Source: Chitinophagales bacterium (GTDB taxonomy: Bacteria; Bacteroidota; Bacteroidia; Chitinophagales; Chitinophagaceae). From it: a stretch of DNA of 64,000 bases. Each line of letters opens with the position of its first letter. The stretch's first letter is position 1. The stretch is taken from positions 930,001-994,000 of the forward strand of contig JACJXQ010000008.1 in NCBI GenBank assembly GCA_020636495.1, in the 5' to 3' direction. Positions 8,685 through 16,093 of this stretch are shown here, piece by piece. A model generated the notes under the pieces. That model was not told the DNA's origin, made no database searches, and saw nothing but the letters and a program-made list of their open reading frames with translations. A program made the position numbers and the translations under genes.

Positions 8685-10829
8685 ATGAGAAAATTTGTAC
8701 TCCTTTTTACGGCACTGTTTTCATGCGTAAGTTTTGCACAGGCGCAGGACATAGACATGATGGACGAAGTGCTGACATTTGATGAAGCAACAGGTACCGC
8801 TAAGATCGGTGTTATCGTTAAAAACAAGAATGCATCTGCTACTACGGTTGATGTGGCATTGATGAGCAACTTCGGTACTACCGATAACAGCGACATCACG
8901 CTTACTACCACAAAACTGACCTTTGCCGCTACAAGTCCCGATCCGGATACACAATATATCAATGTAACTGTGGCAAACGATATGACGGCCGAAGCGGCTG
9001 AGTATTTCGCGCTTCAAATTTCAAATGCTGTAAACGGTAGCATTGGCGACGATGTTACTGTGGTATATATAAAAGACAACGACTACACACCTCCTGTTGC
9101 CAGGAAGAATATTTCGCTCGATTTCCTGGGTCGTTACACTATGCCTGCGGCAGGTTCTTCTGCTGAGATATTAGCATACGACAGCGCTTCAAACAGGTTG
9201 TTCGTAGTAAACTCACTGAAGAGTGTATTGCAGATACTGGACTTTTCCAATCCCGCTGCTCTGACAAAAGTTGACTCCGTTGATATGTCTTCTTATGGTG
9301 GTGGTATCCAGTCGGTAGATGTATATAATGGTATGGTAGCCGTTGCGGTTCAGGGTAACCCTAAAACGGACAGCGGTTCTGTTGTGTTCATGGATAAAGA
9401 CGGAACTGTATTGAAACAGTTCAAAACAGGTTTCCTGCCCGATAACGTTGATTTTACACACGATGGTAAATACGTATTAACGGCTAACGAAGGCGAACCT
9501 AATGACGCATATTCTATTGACCCTGAAGGTTCTGTTACAGTGATAGATATCAGCAATGGTTTGAACAGCGCTACGGTTAAGCACGCTACGTTCACATCAT
9601 TCAATGCTAGTGCAGCTGCCCTGAAAGCGAAAGGGATCAGGATATTCGGTGCTAACAATCCTACCGTTGCACAGGATATGGAGCCTGAATATATCGCCTT
9701 CAACAGTACTTCGGATACTGCCTATGTAACACTGCAGGAAAACAACGCAGTAGCTATCGTACACATACCATCTGCTACTATTGTAGACATCATGCCACTG
9801 GGTTATGTTGATCATAGTGCTGCCGGTAATGCACTGGATGCTTCTGATAAAACCGATGAGCCCCTGATAGCCAACTGGCCGGTACGTGGTTTGATGCTGC
9901 CTGACGCATTAGGTAGCTACGAAGTAGGTGGCAAAACGTATATAGTAGTTGCCAACGAAGGTGACTCAAGAGACTATGGCGGATATTCTGAAGAATTGAG
10001 AATAAAAGATAAGAGCCTGAAACTGGATGCTACTAAATTCCCTGCAGGTAGCCTGATGAAAAAAGACTTCTGTATGGGACGTCTGAACATCACCACCAGC
10101 CTGGGCGATACGGATAATGATGGTGACTACGACGAGCTGTATTCATACGGTACACGTGGTTTCGCAATATTCAACACGGCTGCAAGGTCATTGGTATACC
10201 AGAGCGGCGACCAGTTTGAGCATATTCTCGCTGTAGACCCTAAAGTAGGTAAGATATTCAACGCAAGTAACGATAACAACGACCTGAAAGACAGGAGCGA
10301 TAACAAAGGCCCTGAGCCCGAAGGTGTTACTATGGGTACCATACACGATACTACTTATGCTTTCATTGGTTGCGAGCGTATAGGTGGTGTAATGGTGTAT
10401 GATGTTACTACTCCGGCAGCCCCTGTGTTCGTTGATTATATCAACACGCGCGATACAAATGCATACGGTGGCGACAATGGCCCTGAAGGGCTGATATTCC
10501 TGGATGCTGCGCACAACAGCCACGGTAAATACTACCTCATCACGGCCAACGAAGTAAGCGGTACAGTTGCTGTTTTTGAAGTAAAAGTTGCGCCTGTAAG
10601 CGTACAGGATGTAGCAAACAAGCTGCCTAAGCTTAATGTTTATCCTAATCCTGTTATTAAAGGACAGTTATACTTCAGCACTACCGTTACGGGTACAATT
10701 GTTGATATGAATGGCCGTGCTGTAGCTTCATTCAGCAATGCAAATAGCATCAGTACAACCAACCTTGCTTCAGGTGTTTATTTCCTGAAAGCAAATGGTT
10801 TCTCTGTTGAAAAAGTAATAGTACAATAA
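8685..10829 (+). CDS. T9SS-exported choice-of-anchor I (MSCP/esterase-like) protein
   Basis: A 714-residue secreted protein. ATG at 8685 gives a clean signal peptide (MRKFVLLFTALFSCVSFAQA); an upstream in-frame TTG at 8667 would only add six residues. Residues ~20-135 form a Calx-beta-like module (AEAAEYFALQISNA, then a VVYIKDND end). Residues ~145-630 match the choice-of-anchor I / mesenchyme-specific cell-surface-glycoprotein family, a beta-propeller-like fold with VANEGDSRDYGGY, GTRGFAIF and PEGVTMGTI landmarks, in the same broad group as alkaline-phosphatase-linked secreted proteins. The last ~75 residues (LNVYPNP ... GVYFLKANGFSVEKVIVQ) are a T9SS type A sorting domain, so it is probably delivered to the cell surface. 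Substrate unknown. Confidence 0.88.
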   Translation: MRKFVLLFTALFSCVSFAQAQDIDMMDEVLTFDEATGTAKIGVIVKNKNASATTVDVALMSNFGTTDNSDITLTTTKLTFAATSPDPDTQYINVTVANDMTAEAAEYFALQISNAVNGSIGDDVTVVYIKDNDYTPPVARKNISLDFLGRYTMPAAGSSAEILAYDSASNRLFVVNSLKSVLQILDFSNPAALTKVDSVDMSSYGGGIQSVDVYNGMVAVAVQGNPKTDSGSVVFMDKDGTVLKQFKTGFLPDNVDFTHDGKYVLTANEGEPNDAYSIDPEGSVTVIDISNGLNSATVKHATFTSFNASAAALKAKGIRIFGANNPTVAQDMEPEYIAFNSTSDTAYVTLQENNAVAIVHIPSATIVDIMPLGYVDHSAAGNALDASDKTDEPLIANWPVRGLMLPDALGSYEVGGKTYIVVANEGDSRDYGGYSEELRIKDKSLKLDATKFPAGSLMKKDFCMGRLNITTSLGDTDNDGDYDELYSYGTRGFAIFNTAARSLVYQSGDQFEHILAVDPKVGKIFNASNDNNDLKDRSDNKGPEPEGVTMGTIHDTTYAFIGCERIGGVMVYDVTTPAAPVFVDYINTRDTNAYGGDNGPEGLIFLDAAHNSHGKYYLITANEVSGTVAVFEVKVAPVSVQDVANKLPKLNVYPNPVIKGQLYFSTTVTGTIVDMNGRAVASFSNANSISTTNLASGVYFLKANGFSVEKVIVQ

Positions 10830-10852
10830 TTACACTCTGTTATGATCATCAT

Positions 10853-10883
10853 AAGCCCTGTGCACATGCACGGGGCTTTTTTT
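10853..10883 (+). terminator. Rho-independent terminator
   Basis: An 11-bp stem AAGCCCTGTGC/GCACGGGGCTT (one T-G pair) with an ACAT loop is followed by a T-run, 23 bp after the choice-of-anchor I gene. Confidence 0.9.
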
Positions 10884-10888
10884 ATATA

Positions 10889-10952
10889 ATTCCCCTCTTG
10901 GGAGTGCCTGTCCCGCCACGGCGGGAGGTGTAGGGGTGAGTACGCTCGCGGG
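10889..10952 (+). repeat. Palindromic dispersed repeat, intergenic copy
   Basis: This unit begins ATTCCCCTCTTGGGAGTGCC, carries the hairpin TCCCGCCacGGCGGGA and ends in a GGGGTGAG segment. Three more copies lie inside the ORF at 14780-15859 (from 15339, 15564 and 15711). The unit can fold as CCCTC...GGGAG and CCCGCC...GGCGGG hairpins. Here it sits between a terminator and the GNAT gene and is non-coding. Confidence 0.85.
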
Positions 10953-10993
10953 GAACAAACACTTTTTTTGAATTTTTACTTTTACTTTACATC

Positions 10994-11857
10994 ATGCTCA
11001 ACACAACCCAATTACAAATACAGCAACTGGACAGGCAAGGACTCGATACCCTTGTTAGCTGGGCTAAGGCCGAAGGGTGGAACCCCGGCCCATACGACGC
11101 TGATGTGTTCTGGGCTACAGACCCTGAAGGATTTGTCGGGTATTACCATAATGACGAACTCATAGGCGGAGGCTCTGTTGTTGCTTACAACGGGCTGTTC
11201 GGTTTTATGGGCTTCTTCATCGTTAAGCCTGAATATCGTTCCGTGGGTATTGGCCGCAAGCTATGGTATCAGCGCAGAGATATGCTGTTGTCCCGCCTGC
11301 AGCCCGGTGCCGCTATTGGTATGGACGGAGTACTGGCCATACAGCCATTTTACGAGGATGGCGGCTTCTCCATTGCCTTCCGCGACGAGCGTTACGAACG
11401 TACAGGTACGGAGTTTGCCGTGCACCATAACGTTACACCCGTTTCAGGCAATGATATACCCGCCGTGCTGGATTATGATACATTGTGTTTCGGCGTCCCC
11501 CGCCTGCAGTTCATGGACCGGTGGCTCAACATGCCCGAAAGTAAAGCCTTCAAATATATGGATGAAGGAAATATCCGGGGCGTAGCGGTATTGCGCAAAG
11601 CTGATACCGGCTACAAGATAGGCCCCCTGTTTGCCGACAATGCAAATATTGCCGAAGAGCTGTATAAAGCCTGCCTGAACGAAGTGCCCGGCGAACAGGT
11701 ATATTTAGACATCCCCGTAGCTAATACCGCCGCCGTGCAACTGGTACAGAAATACAACGCCACCTACGTATTTGAATGCGCCCGTATGTACTACGGCACG
11801 CCACCCGCACTGCCTGTCGAAAAGATATTCGGCATCACCAGTTTTGAGTTAGGGTAA
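10994..11857 (+). CDS. GNAT-family acetyltransferase, two-domain YitH/DUF1248-like type
   Basis: A 287-residue protein with an N-terminal GNAT fold (~residues 5-140): VGYYHNDELIGGGSV, FFIVKPEYRSVGIGRKLWY (the acetyl-CoA-binding R/Q-x-x-G-x-G/A loop is SVGIGR) and an FYEDGGFSIA segment. The C-terminal half (~150-280; GVAVLRKADTGYKIGPLFAD, VYLDIPVANTAAVQLVQKY) resembles the second GNAT-like domain of YitH/DUF1248 acetyltransferases. It would move an acetyl group from acetyl-CoA to an unknown small molecule or amine in the cytoplasm. Monocistronic, preceded by a dispersed repeat. Confidence 0.85.
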   Translation: MLNTTQLQIQQLDRQGLDTLVSWAKAEGWNPGPYDADVFWATDPEGFVGYYHNDELIGGGSVVAYNGLFGFMGFFIVKPEYRSVGIGRKLWYQRRDMLLSRLQPGAAIGMDGVLAIQPFYEDGGFSIAFRDERYERTGTEFAVHHNVTPVSGNDIPAVLDYDTLCFGVPRLQFMDRWLNMPESKAFKYMDEGNIRGVAVLRKADTGYKIGPLFADNANIAEELYKACLNEVPGEQVYLDIPVANTAAVQLVQKYNATYVFECARMYYGTPPALPVEKIFGITSFELG

Positions 11858-11980
11858 ATGTGGAGAGTTTTCCTCCCGTCATTGTGAAGTATGAAGCAAC
11901 CCTTCTAACCGTCATCAAGAGGAAGTATTTGCCTCGTCAAATAATGACGTGGTGATCTTCTCCTCACGTGCGATAATTAA

Positions 11981-11997
11981 CGCTTATTATATAAGCG
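11981..11997. terminator. Small perfect hairpin between convergent genes
   Basis: CGCTTAT and ATAAGCG are separated by TAT. The hairpin lies in the 254-bp gap between the convergent GNAT gene and the leftward gene ending at 12112. No strong T-run follows, so termination is only a suggestion. The rest of the gap shows nothing I recognise. Confidence 0.3.
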
Positions 11998-12111
11998 CTA
12001 TTGTGGAATATTAGGTAGTAGAAATAGAGTGTTTTCACCGTTGTGGGTGCTGATAGTTAGATTGTAATTGTAAATATCTTTTGGGTATCAACACTGAGTT
12101 GAATTGTTCGT

Positions 12112-13542
12112 TTAAAATCCATATAGCATTAGAGGTAAAACAATAGCAGCAGCTTCATTCTCGAAGTTAAAATAGATTTGTTCTGAATACGGATCAATAA
12201 AACAATTGTGAACTGTATTGCCATTTAGTATTTCGCCTATGCATGCTTGTCTTGTTTCTTCAAAATCTTTGAAACCTTTTATATAAATATTTTTTCTGAT
12301 TCTGTAAACAACGAGTAATTCACGAGTTTTAGGAATATATTTGAGAGATAGAACTTTATATTTCTCTTTCCCTAAATCAGTTCCAATGAGGTCAACATTT
12401 GCATTATAAGTAAGGGTATCAATTACATTAATTGTTTTTAGCGTATTTAGATCAATTATTTTATTTGAATATGTAAATGTAATATATGGGAAGGAGCATA
12501 GCTCAGGACTTAGAAAATTTTCAAAGTATTTTTTTCTATAAATAAGTGGTAAGTCAACAGAATACATTTTGATAGGTTTAGCTGTTCGATCTATAGTGTC
12601 AAGAGTAAATTCAGTAATGAACTTTATTATTTTTTCTGGGTTTGCTTCAAGTTGAGTGTCAAACCAATTCAATTTTTCATGTGTAATTGCAATAAATGAG
12701 TTGTCATTTTTTAAGGTAAATCTGGCACTATAGTTATCATAATTTTGAACGCTATCAAGGTTAAAGGGATAGACTTGTTTTATTTGAACTAATGAATCAT
12801 ACATTACGATACAGCTATGTATATTAAATGTTATAGTGTCATTTTGTACGTGAGTTTGTAGGTATTCCAGGAGAGCATATATCTCACCTTTGGTATTAAT
12901 ACCAAACCATTTAAATCCTGGTCTGAACCCTTTTGAATGTTTATTTATGTATTCTCCCTTCTCTGCAAACCCAATGCTATCAATACCTTTTAGGCTTGTT
13001 TGTATAAATTGATAATCAAAATTACTCGGGCTAATATTAATAACTTCATTTGGGTTGCTTTTTTGCCAAACCTGTATTTTATCTAAGTCGATATTGATAA
13101 AAACAACTTTATTTTCCGTAAAATTATAATTAGCATGTTTGGTGGTAGGGAGTAACAAAGTGTTATTATGAATAAAGTCCATTATTTCAGTTTCATTAAT
13201 CGTTTTTAGTCCGCCTTCTAATACGATTTTTTCATTTTGATCAAAAATATACCAATTTGATATCTCATTTTGTTTATGTAGTTTTTGATATAAATTATCA
13301 TTGAAAATACATTTTATGCCAAAATCATTTAGAGTAAATTTGTATTCCAAATCAAAAGAGTCAGCCCTTTGACGTTCACTAAAAATGGCAAATACAGGTA
13401 TTTCGCTAGATAATTTATTTAAGAAAAAAAGGTTACTCCTACAAGACACACAATCATTTTGTTTGAGGTCTAAAAGCATATATTGGGCAAACAGGTTATT
13501 ACAGAATAAAATAAGTGCTAATACAGAAAATGTTTTTTTCAT
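12112..13542 (-). CDS. Secreted protein with CxxC motif and probable beta-propeller, unknown function
   Basis: A 476-residue protein. ATG at 13542 starts a signal peptide (MKKTFSVLALILFCNNLFAQ); the frame extends only to a non-ATG codon upstream. The mature N-terminus (~residues 20-110) reads like a degraded thioredoxin-type domain, with LKQNDCVSCRSNLFFL (CxxC) followed by a PVFAIFSE strand. The remainder is beta-rich with many Asn, Ile and Lys residues, fitting a six-bladed propeller such as those in Bacteroidota NHL/6-bladed propeller proteins, though no repeat is crisp. Base composition is visibly more AT-rich than flanking genes, suggesting recent acquisition. I do not recognise the family with certainty. 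Confidence 0.6.
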   Translation of the reverse strand: MKKTFSVLALILFCNNLFAQYMLLDLKQNDCVSCRSNLFFLNKLSSEIPVFAIFSERQRADSFDLEYKFTLNDFGIKCIFNDNLYQKLHKQNEISNWYIFDQNEKIVLEGGLKTINETEIMDFIHNNTLLLPTTKHANYNFTENKVVFINIDLDKIQVWQKSNPNEVINISPSNFDYQFIQTSLKGIDSIGFAEKGEYINKHSKGFRPGFKWFGINTKGEIYALLEYLQTHVQNDTITFNIHSCIVMYDSLVQIKQVYPFNLDSVQNYDNYSARFTLKNDNSFIAITHEKLNWFDTQLEANPEKIIKFITEFTLDTIDRTAKPIKMYSVDLPLIYRKKYFENFLSPELCSFPYITFTYSNKIIDLNTLKTINVIDTLTYNANVDLIGTDLGKEKYKVLSLKYIPKTRELLVVYRIRKNIYIKGFKDFEETRQACIGEILNGNTVHNCFIDPYSEQIYFNFENEAAAIVLPLMLYGF

Positions 13543-13625
13543 AATGTAGATCAATTGTCGTACTACAACAGTAACGGTGCATTGGTAATTAAGAAAGTCT
13601 TCGTGTAAAAGAACATGAAAGTAAT

Positions 13626-13664
13626 GAAACTGGTAAGACTACAATTGTAAAACTTACCAGTTTC
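13626..13664 (-). terminator. Hairpin after the 113-residue protein gene
   Basis: A perfect 12-bp inverted repeat (GAAACTGGTAAG/CTTACCAGTTTC) with a 15-nt loop lies 17 bp past the leftward stop at 13681. There is no long T-run, so it is an intrinsic-terminator-like or 3'-end hairpin. Confidence 0.5.
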
Positions 13665-13680
13665 AAGTCAATAGTAGTAA

Positions 13681-14022
13681 TTATGGCGCAATAGGTAAAC
13701 TACCGTCATTTTCCAATGTAGTAGTCATATAATCTTCTAACGACGTTGCATCGACATAACCAGGATTTGTTACTTCAGTTTCTTTCGGATCAGGGAGTAC
13801 TATATCTCCACCTATTGTACCATGAAAAAAAACCGCATTATCTACATATATTCTTATCACGCATTTATTTGCTTCTGCTTCAGGACGTCTTGCATCGTCA
13901 TTAATTCTAATGTATCTGCGCCCGGGTACAGAATTAGTACTAACTAATGTTGAATTGGCATTTGCCTCAATACAAGTAATTAGAAACATTGCTGCAAAAG
14001 CTAAAAATTTTGGACTTTTCAT
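13681..14022 (-). CDS. Small secreted protein, unknown function
   Basis: A 113-residue protein with a signal peptide (MKSPKFLAFAAMFLITCIEANA). The mature part has a RRYIRINDDARRP segment, VIRIYVDNAVFFHGTIGGD and an acidic, Thr-rich C-terminus. I recognise no domain. It lies upstream of and in the same direction as the CxxC protein gene, with a hairpin between them, and shares that gene's AT-rich composition, so the two may have arrived together. Upstream of its ATG lies an AT-rich region with a nested inverted repeat. Confidence 0.6.
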   Translation of the reverse strand: MKSPKFLAFAAMFLITCIEANANSTLVSTNSVPGRRYIRINDDARRPEAEANKCVIRIYVDNAVFFHGTIGGDIVLPDPKETEVTNPGYVDATSLEDYMTTTLENDGSLPIAP

Positions 14023-14141
14023 GTTGTTTAAATTTTCCTACTCTTTTTCTCCGCTTTTCGGATTACACGTACAAGTTTCGAAAGTGAACCGGTACTTATA
14101 AGTGCTTGCAAAACGAAAGTATTGAAGCTTATAACATCAGA

Positions 14142-14205
14142 TACCCTCAAAAAGTGCATATTTTTATATTAATTAGTTAATACTTTTGTGATCATTTTGA
14201 GGGTA
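14142..14205. promoter_or_regulatory. Nested inverted repeats in AT-rich intergenic DNA
   Basis: TACCCTCAAAA (14142-14152) and TTTTGAGGGTA (14195-14205) are perfect 11-bp inverted repeats. The AT-rich interior contains a second dyad, TATTAA-TTAG-TTAATA. This sits ~120 bp upstream of the leftward 113-residue gene. A dyad operator or a recombination-related site is possible; no protein is linked to it. Confidence 0.4.
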
Positions 14206-14310
14206 CACCATTCGTCTATTTTTCGTATATATCCATCCCTGGTATTTGTTTGAAACGAGGACTAAACGGAACAGCGTTAGCAACGCCCCCTCTGATACAG
14301 CTGTTGGTCG

Positions 14311-14645
14311 TACCCCCCGACTACGTCCTCACGGCCGTCCATCCCCCGATTGACATATCCACTGCGGAAAACGAATCCTGTCAATCCCAAAATCCTGCAA
14401 ATCCTGATTCAGACAATTACCCCCCGACTACGACCTCACGGCCGTCCATCCCCCGATTGACATATCCACTGCGGAAAACGAATCCTGTCAATCCCAAAAT
14501 CCTGCAAATCCTGATTCAGACAATTACCCCCGACTACGTCCTCACAGTCGCCCATCCCCCGATTGACATCTCCAACACACAAAACGAATCCCGATAATCC
14601 CAAAATCCTGCATCCCGATAGCTATCGGGACTGATTCTGACAATT
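14311..14645 (+). repeat. Three tandem 107-bp repeat units
   Basis: Units begin at 14311, 14418 and 14525, each with TACCCCC(C)GACTACG at its start and a CAGACAAT or TGACAAT end. Units 1 and 2 are nearly identical. Unit 3 has diverged and carries an 18-bp perfect palindrome (14613-14630) in place of AATC. The 107-bp period is not a multiple of three, so the array does not keep a reading frame and is probably non-coding. The segment 14388-14412 (AATCCTGCAAATCCTGATTC) recurs with three transitions at 46880-46903. Confidence 0.9.
14613..14630. repeat. 18-bp perfect palindrome inside third tandem unit
   Basis: TCCCGATAGCTATCGGGA is a complete palindrome replacing the AATC found in units 1 and 2. 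It looks like a small palindromic element that entered one copy after tandem duplication. Confidence 0.8.
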
Positions 14646-14738
14646 AAAATTTGTAAATGTTTAATAATTTACGTAATTTTGTTATTATTATATCCCTCTC
14701 TAAAACAGGGATAATTGTTAACCAACCCTATAACAACT

Positions 14739-14754
14739 CTCCCCTTTAGGGGAG
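14739..14754 (+). repeat. Short hairpin element in leader of terminase-like gene
   Basis: CTCCCC-TTTA-GGGGAG forms a compact hairpin followed by a GGAGGGG segment, 26 bp before the ATG at 14780. It may be a dispersed palindrome and may affect translation of the next gene. Confidence 0.6.
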
Positions 14755-14779
14755 TCGGAGGGGTTTAATTTCCTTTACC

Positions 14780-15859
14780 ATGACAACAAAACATCTCCAG
14801 TTCTGCCTCAACTACCTGCAGACACACGACCCCGGCGTAGCCTACAAAATGACCTACCCCAAAGTAAGCCCAAAATCGGTTTATGCAGCCGCATCGCGCC
14901 TCATGGCCCGGCCCGACGTATCGGCATGGATAGAAGAAACAGAGCGCAGCATGCACCGGCGTGTATTAAAACAGATAGAAGAAGAGCAGGGAGAAGTACT
15001 GAAAAAAGACCTCATGACCATCAACCAGAAACGCGCCGTCCTCACAAAGATCATTACAGGGCAAACCAAACGCAGGCGCAACGTAAAAACAAAATACGGC
15101 TACACCGTGGTTGAGGACGACCTGCCCGTTTACGCCGTACTCCGCGCCATAGACATGGATACCCGCCTCGAGAATTTTTACAACTACCTCATCAACCCCC
15201 ACACCTGGCGCAAGACCCACAATCAGTACGTCAATACCCCCACCCTCCAGCAGCAGGTCAACATACTCATAGCCCAAACCACCGAAAAACAGGAAGAAAA
15301 AGAAACCATACAGGAAATACGTACACCCGCGCAGGAAAATTCCCCTCTTGGGAGTACCTGTCCCGCCGCCGCAGGAGGTGAAGGGGTGGGTCCACTCGCG
15401 CAGGAAAACACACCACACAAACTGTCCCCCGCTGGCGGGGGTGTCCGACAAGCGTCGGACGGGGGTGGAGCACTCGCGAAAGAAAACCACATTCCACATC
15501 TCCCCGGAATAACATCCCGCTTCAGCGGGAGGGGGATAGGGGGACACGCACCCGTGAAGAATAATTCCCCTCTTGGGAGTGCCTGTCCCGCCACGGCAGG
15601 AGGTGAAGGGGCGGGTCCACTCGAGCAGGAAAACACACCACCAGATTTTAACGCCTCCGCACCTTTGCTGCCAGGCCAACCACCCGCGCCGGAACAACAC
15701 GTGTCGGAAGATTCCCCTCTCGGGAGTGCCTGTCCCGCCACGGCGGGAGGTGCAAGGGTGGGTTCACTCGCACGGGAACCACTTGCGCCGGAACAGCACT
15801 TAACAACTGAGCTCGCGAACTCGTTAAGGCAAAATAAAAATCATTCACTTAACAACTGA
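14780..15859 (+). CDS. Terminase-small-subunit-like N-terminus with repeat-derived C-terminal tail
   Basis: A 359-residue ORF. Residues ~5-60 (FCLNYLQTHDPGVAYKMTYP, then SVYAAASRLMARPDVSAWIEE) have the helix-turn-helix pattern of phage terminase small subunits, which bind DNA at packaging sites. Residues ~60-185 are charged and helical. From residue 187 the protein is built from translated palindromic DNA repeats: three copies start at residues 187, 262 and 311 (NSPLGS-CPA-AGGE pattern), with related Gly/Pro-rich palindromes between. The final codons and stop lie in a different palindrome family. No other phage genes are nearby, so this may be a domesticated or orphan DNA-binding protein. Whether the tail is translated in vivo is unknown. 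Confidence 0.6.
   Translation: MTTKHLQFCLNYLQTHDPGVAYKMTYPKVSPKSVYAAASRLMARPDVSAWIEETERSMHRRVLKQIEEEQGEVLKKDLMTINQKRAVLTKIITGQTKRRRNVKTKYGYTVVEDDLPVYAVLRAIDMDTRLENFYNYLINPHTWRKTHNQYVNTPTLQQQVNILIAQTTEKQEEKETIQEIRTPAQENSPLGSTCPAAAGGEGVGPLAQENTPHKLSPAGGGVRQASDGGGALAKENHIPHLPGITSRFSGRGIGGHAPVKNNSPLGSACPATAGGEGAGPLEQENTPPDFNASAPLLPGQPPAPEQHVSEDSPLGSACPATAGGARVGSLAREPLAPEQHLTTELANSLRQNKNHSLNN
15339..15405 (+). repeat. Palindromic dispersed repeat, coding copy 1
   Basis: Begins ATTCCCCTCTTGGGAGTACC and is read in frame as NSPLGSTCPAAAGGEG at residue 187. Same unit as 10889, 15564 and 15711. Confidence 0.85.
15424..15555 (+). repeat. Additional palindromes inside the terminase-like ORF
   Basis: Three hairpins of different sequence lie between coding copies 1 and 2: CCCCCGCtgGCGGGGG, GTCCGAC-aagc-GTCGGAC, and TCCCGCTtcAGCGGGA. 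All are translated in the same frame. They resemble the main repeat in GC content and hairpin form but not in sequence. Confidence 0.7.
15564..15630 (+). repeat. Palindromic dispersed repeat, coding copy 2
   Basis: Begins ATTCCCCTCTTGGGAGTGCC and is read as NSPLGSACPATAGGEG from residue 262. It is 225 bp (75 codons) after copy 1. Confidence 0.85.
15711..15775 (+). repeat. Palindromic dispersed repeat, coding copy 3
   Basis: Begins ATTCCCCTCTCGGGAGTGCC and is read as DSPLGSACPATAGGAR from residue 311. It is 147 bp (49 codons) after copy 2, so all three copies share one reading phase. Confidence 0.85.
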
Positions 15860-15939
15860 GCTTGCGAACTCGTTAAGACAAAATAAAAATCATCGTTAAC
15901 TTAACAATACTTAACAACTGAACTAGAGAACTCGTTAAG
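15799..15939. repeat. Three copies of a 30-bp imperfect palindrome
   Basis: Copies at 15799-15828, 15848-15877 and 15910-15939 begin CTTAACAACTGA and end CTCGTTAAG, with CTTAAC/GTTAAG outer arms and GAGCTCGCGAACTC-like inner arms. Copy 1 encodes the end of the terminase-like ORF and copy 2 supplies its TGA. A related CTTAACAATACTTAACAA stretch occurs at ~15906 and again at 46778-46796. The rest of the 397-bp gap to 16256 holds an AT-rich leader of the sigma factor gene. Confidence 0.8.
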
Positions 15940-16022
15940 ACAACAGAAAAAGACATTGATCACTTAACACCACCAATTGTCACACTAATCTCATTATGCC
16001 AACATTAACCAAACGTTTATGC

Positions 16023-16093
16023 TATATTTGACGTCTAAGCATATACAGTACCTGGAAATAAATAAGTTTTTTGGGGTAAAAACGAAAAACTTA
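16023..16093 (+). promoter_or_regulatory. Candidate -7 box and hairpin upstream of the ECF sigma factor
   Basis: TATATTTG at 16023-16030 matches the Bacteroidota -7 consensus TAnnTTTG, but no TTTG lies 19-21 bp before it. Downstream, TAAGTTTTT (16063) and AAAAACTTA (16085) form a 9-bp stem. The leader to the ATG at 16257 would be over 200 nt, unusually long, so this assignment is tentative. Confidence 0.3.

Noticed and set aside
14250..14597. 115-residue ORF rich in Pro and Asn across the tandem array
   Set aside because: The 107-bp repeat period shifts the frame from copy to copy, and there is no start signal or homologous domain. It is a product of the repeat.
14966..15741. Long leftward open frames opposite the terminase-like ORF
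   Set aside because: They arise from the GC-rich palindromic repeats, are Cys/Gly/Pro-rich without a domain, and the + strand frame has the HTH domain.
15339..15775. CRISPR array or integron attC array
   Set aside because: Spacing between copies is unequal, units are longer than CRISPR repeats, no cas genes or integrase are present, and the copies lie inside an ORF.
14780..15859. Intact prophage
   Set aside because: Only a terminase-small-subunit-like domain is seen; there are no structural, lysis or integrase genes.
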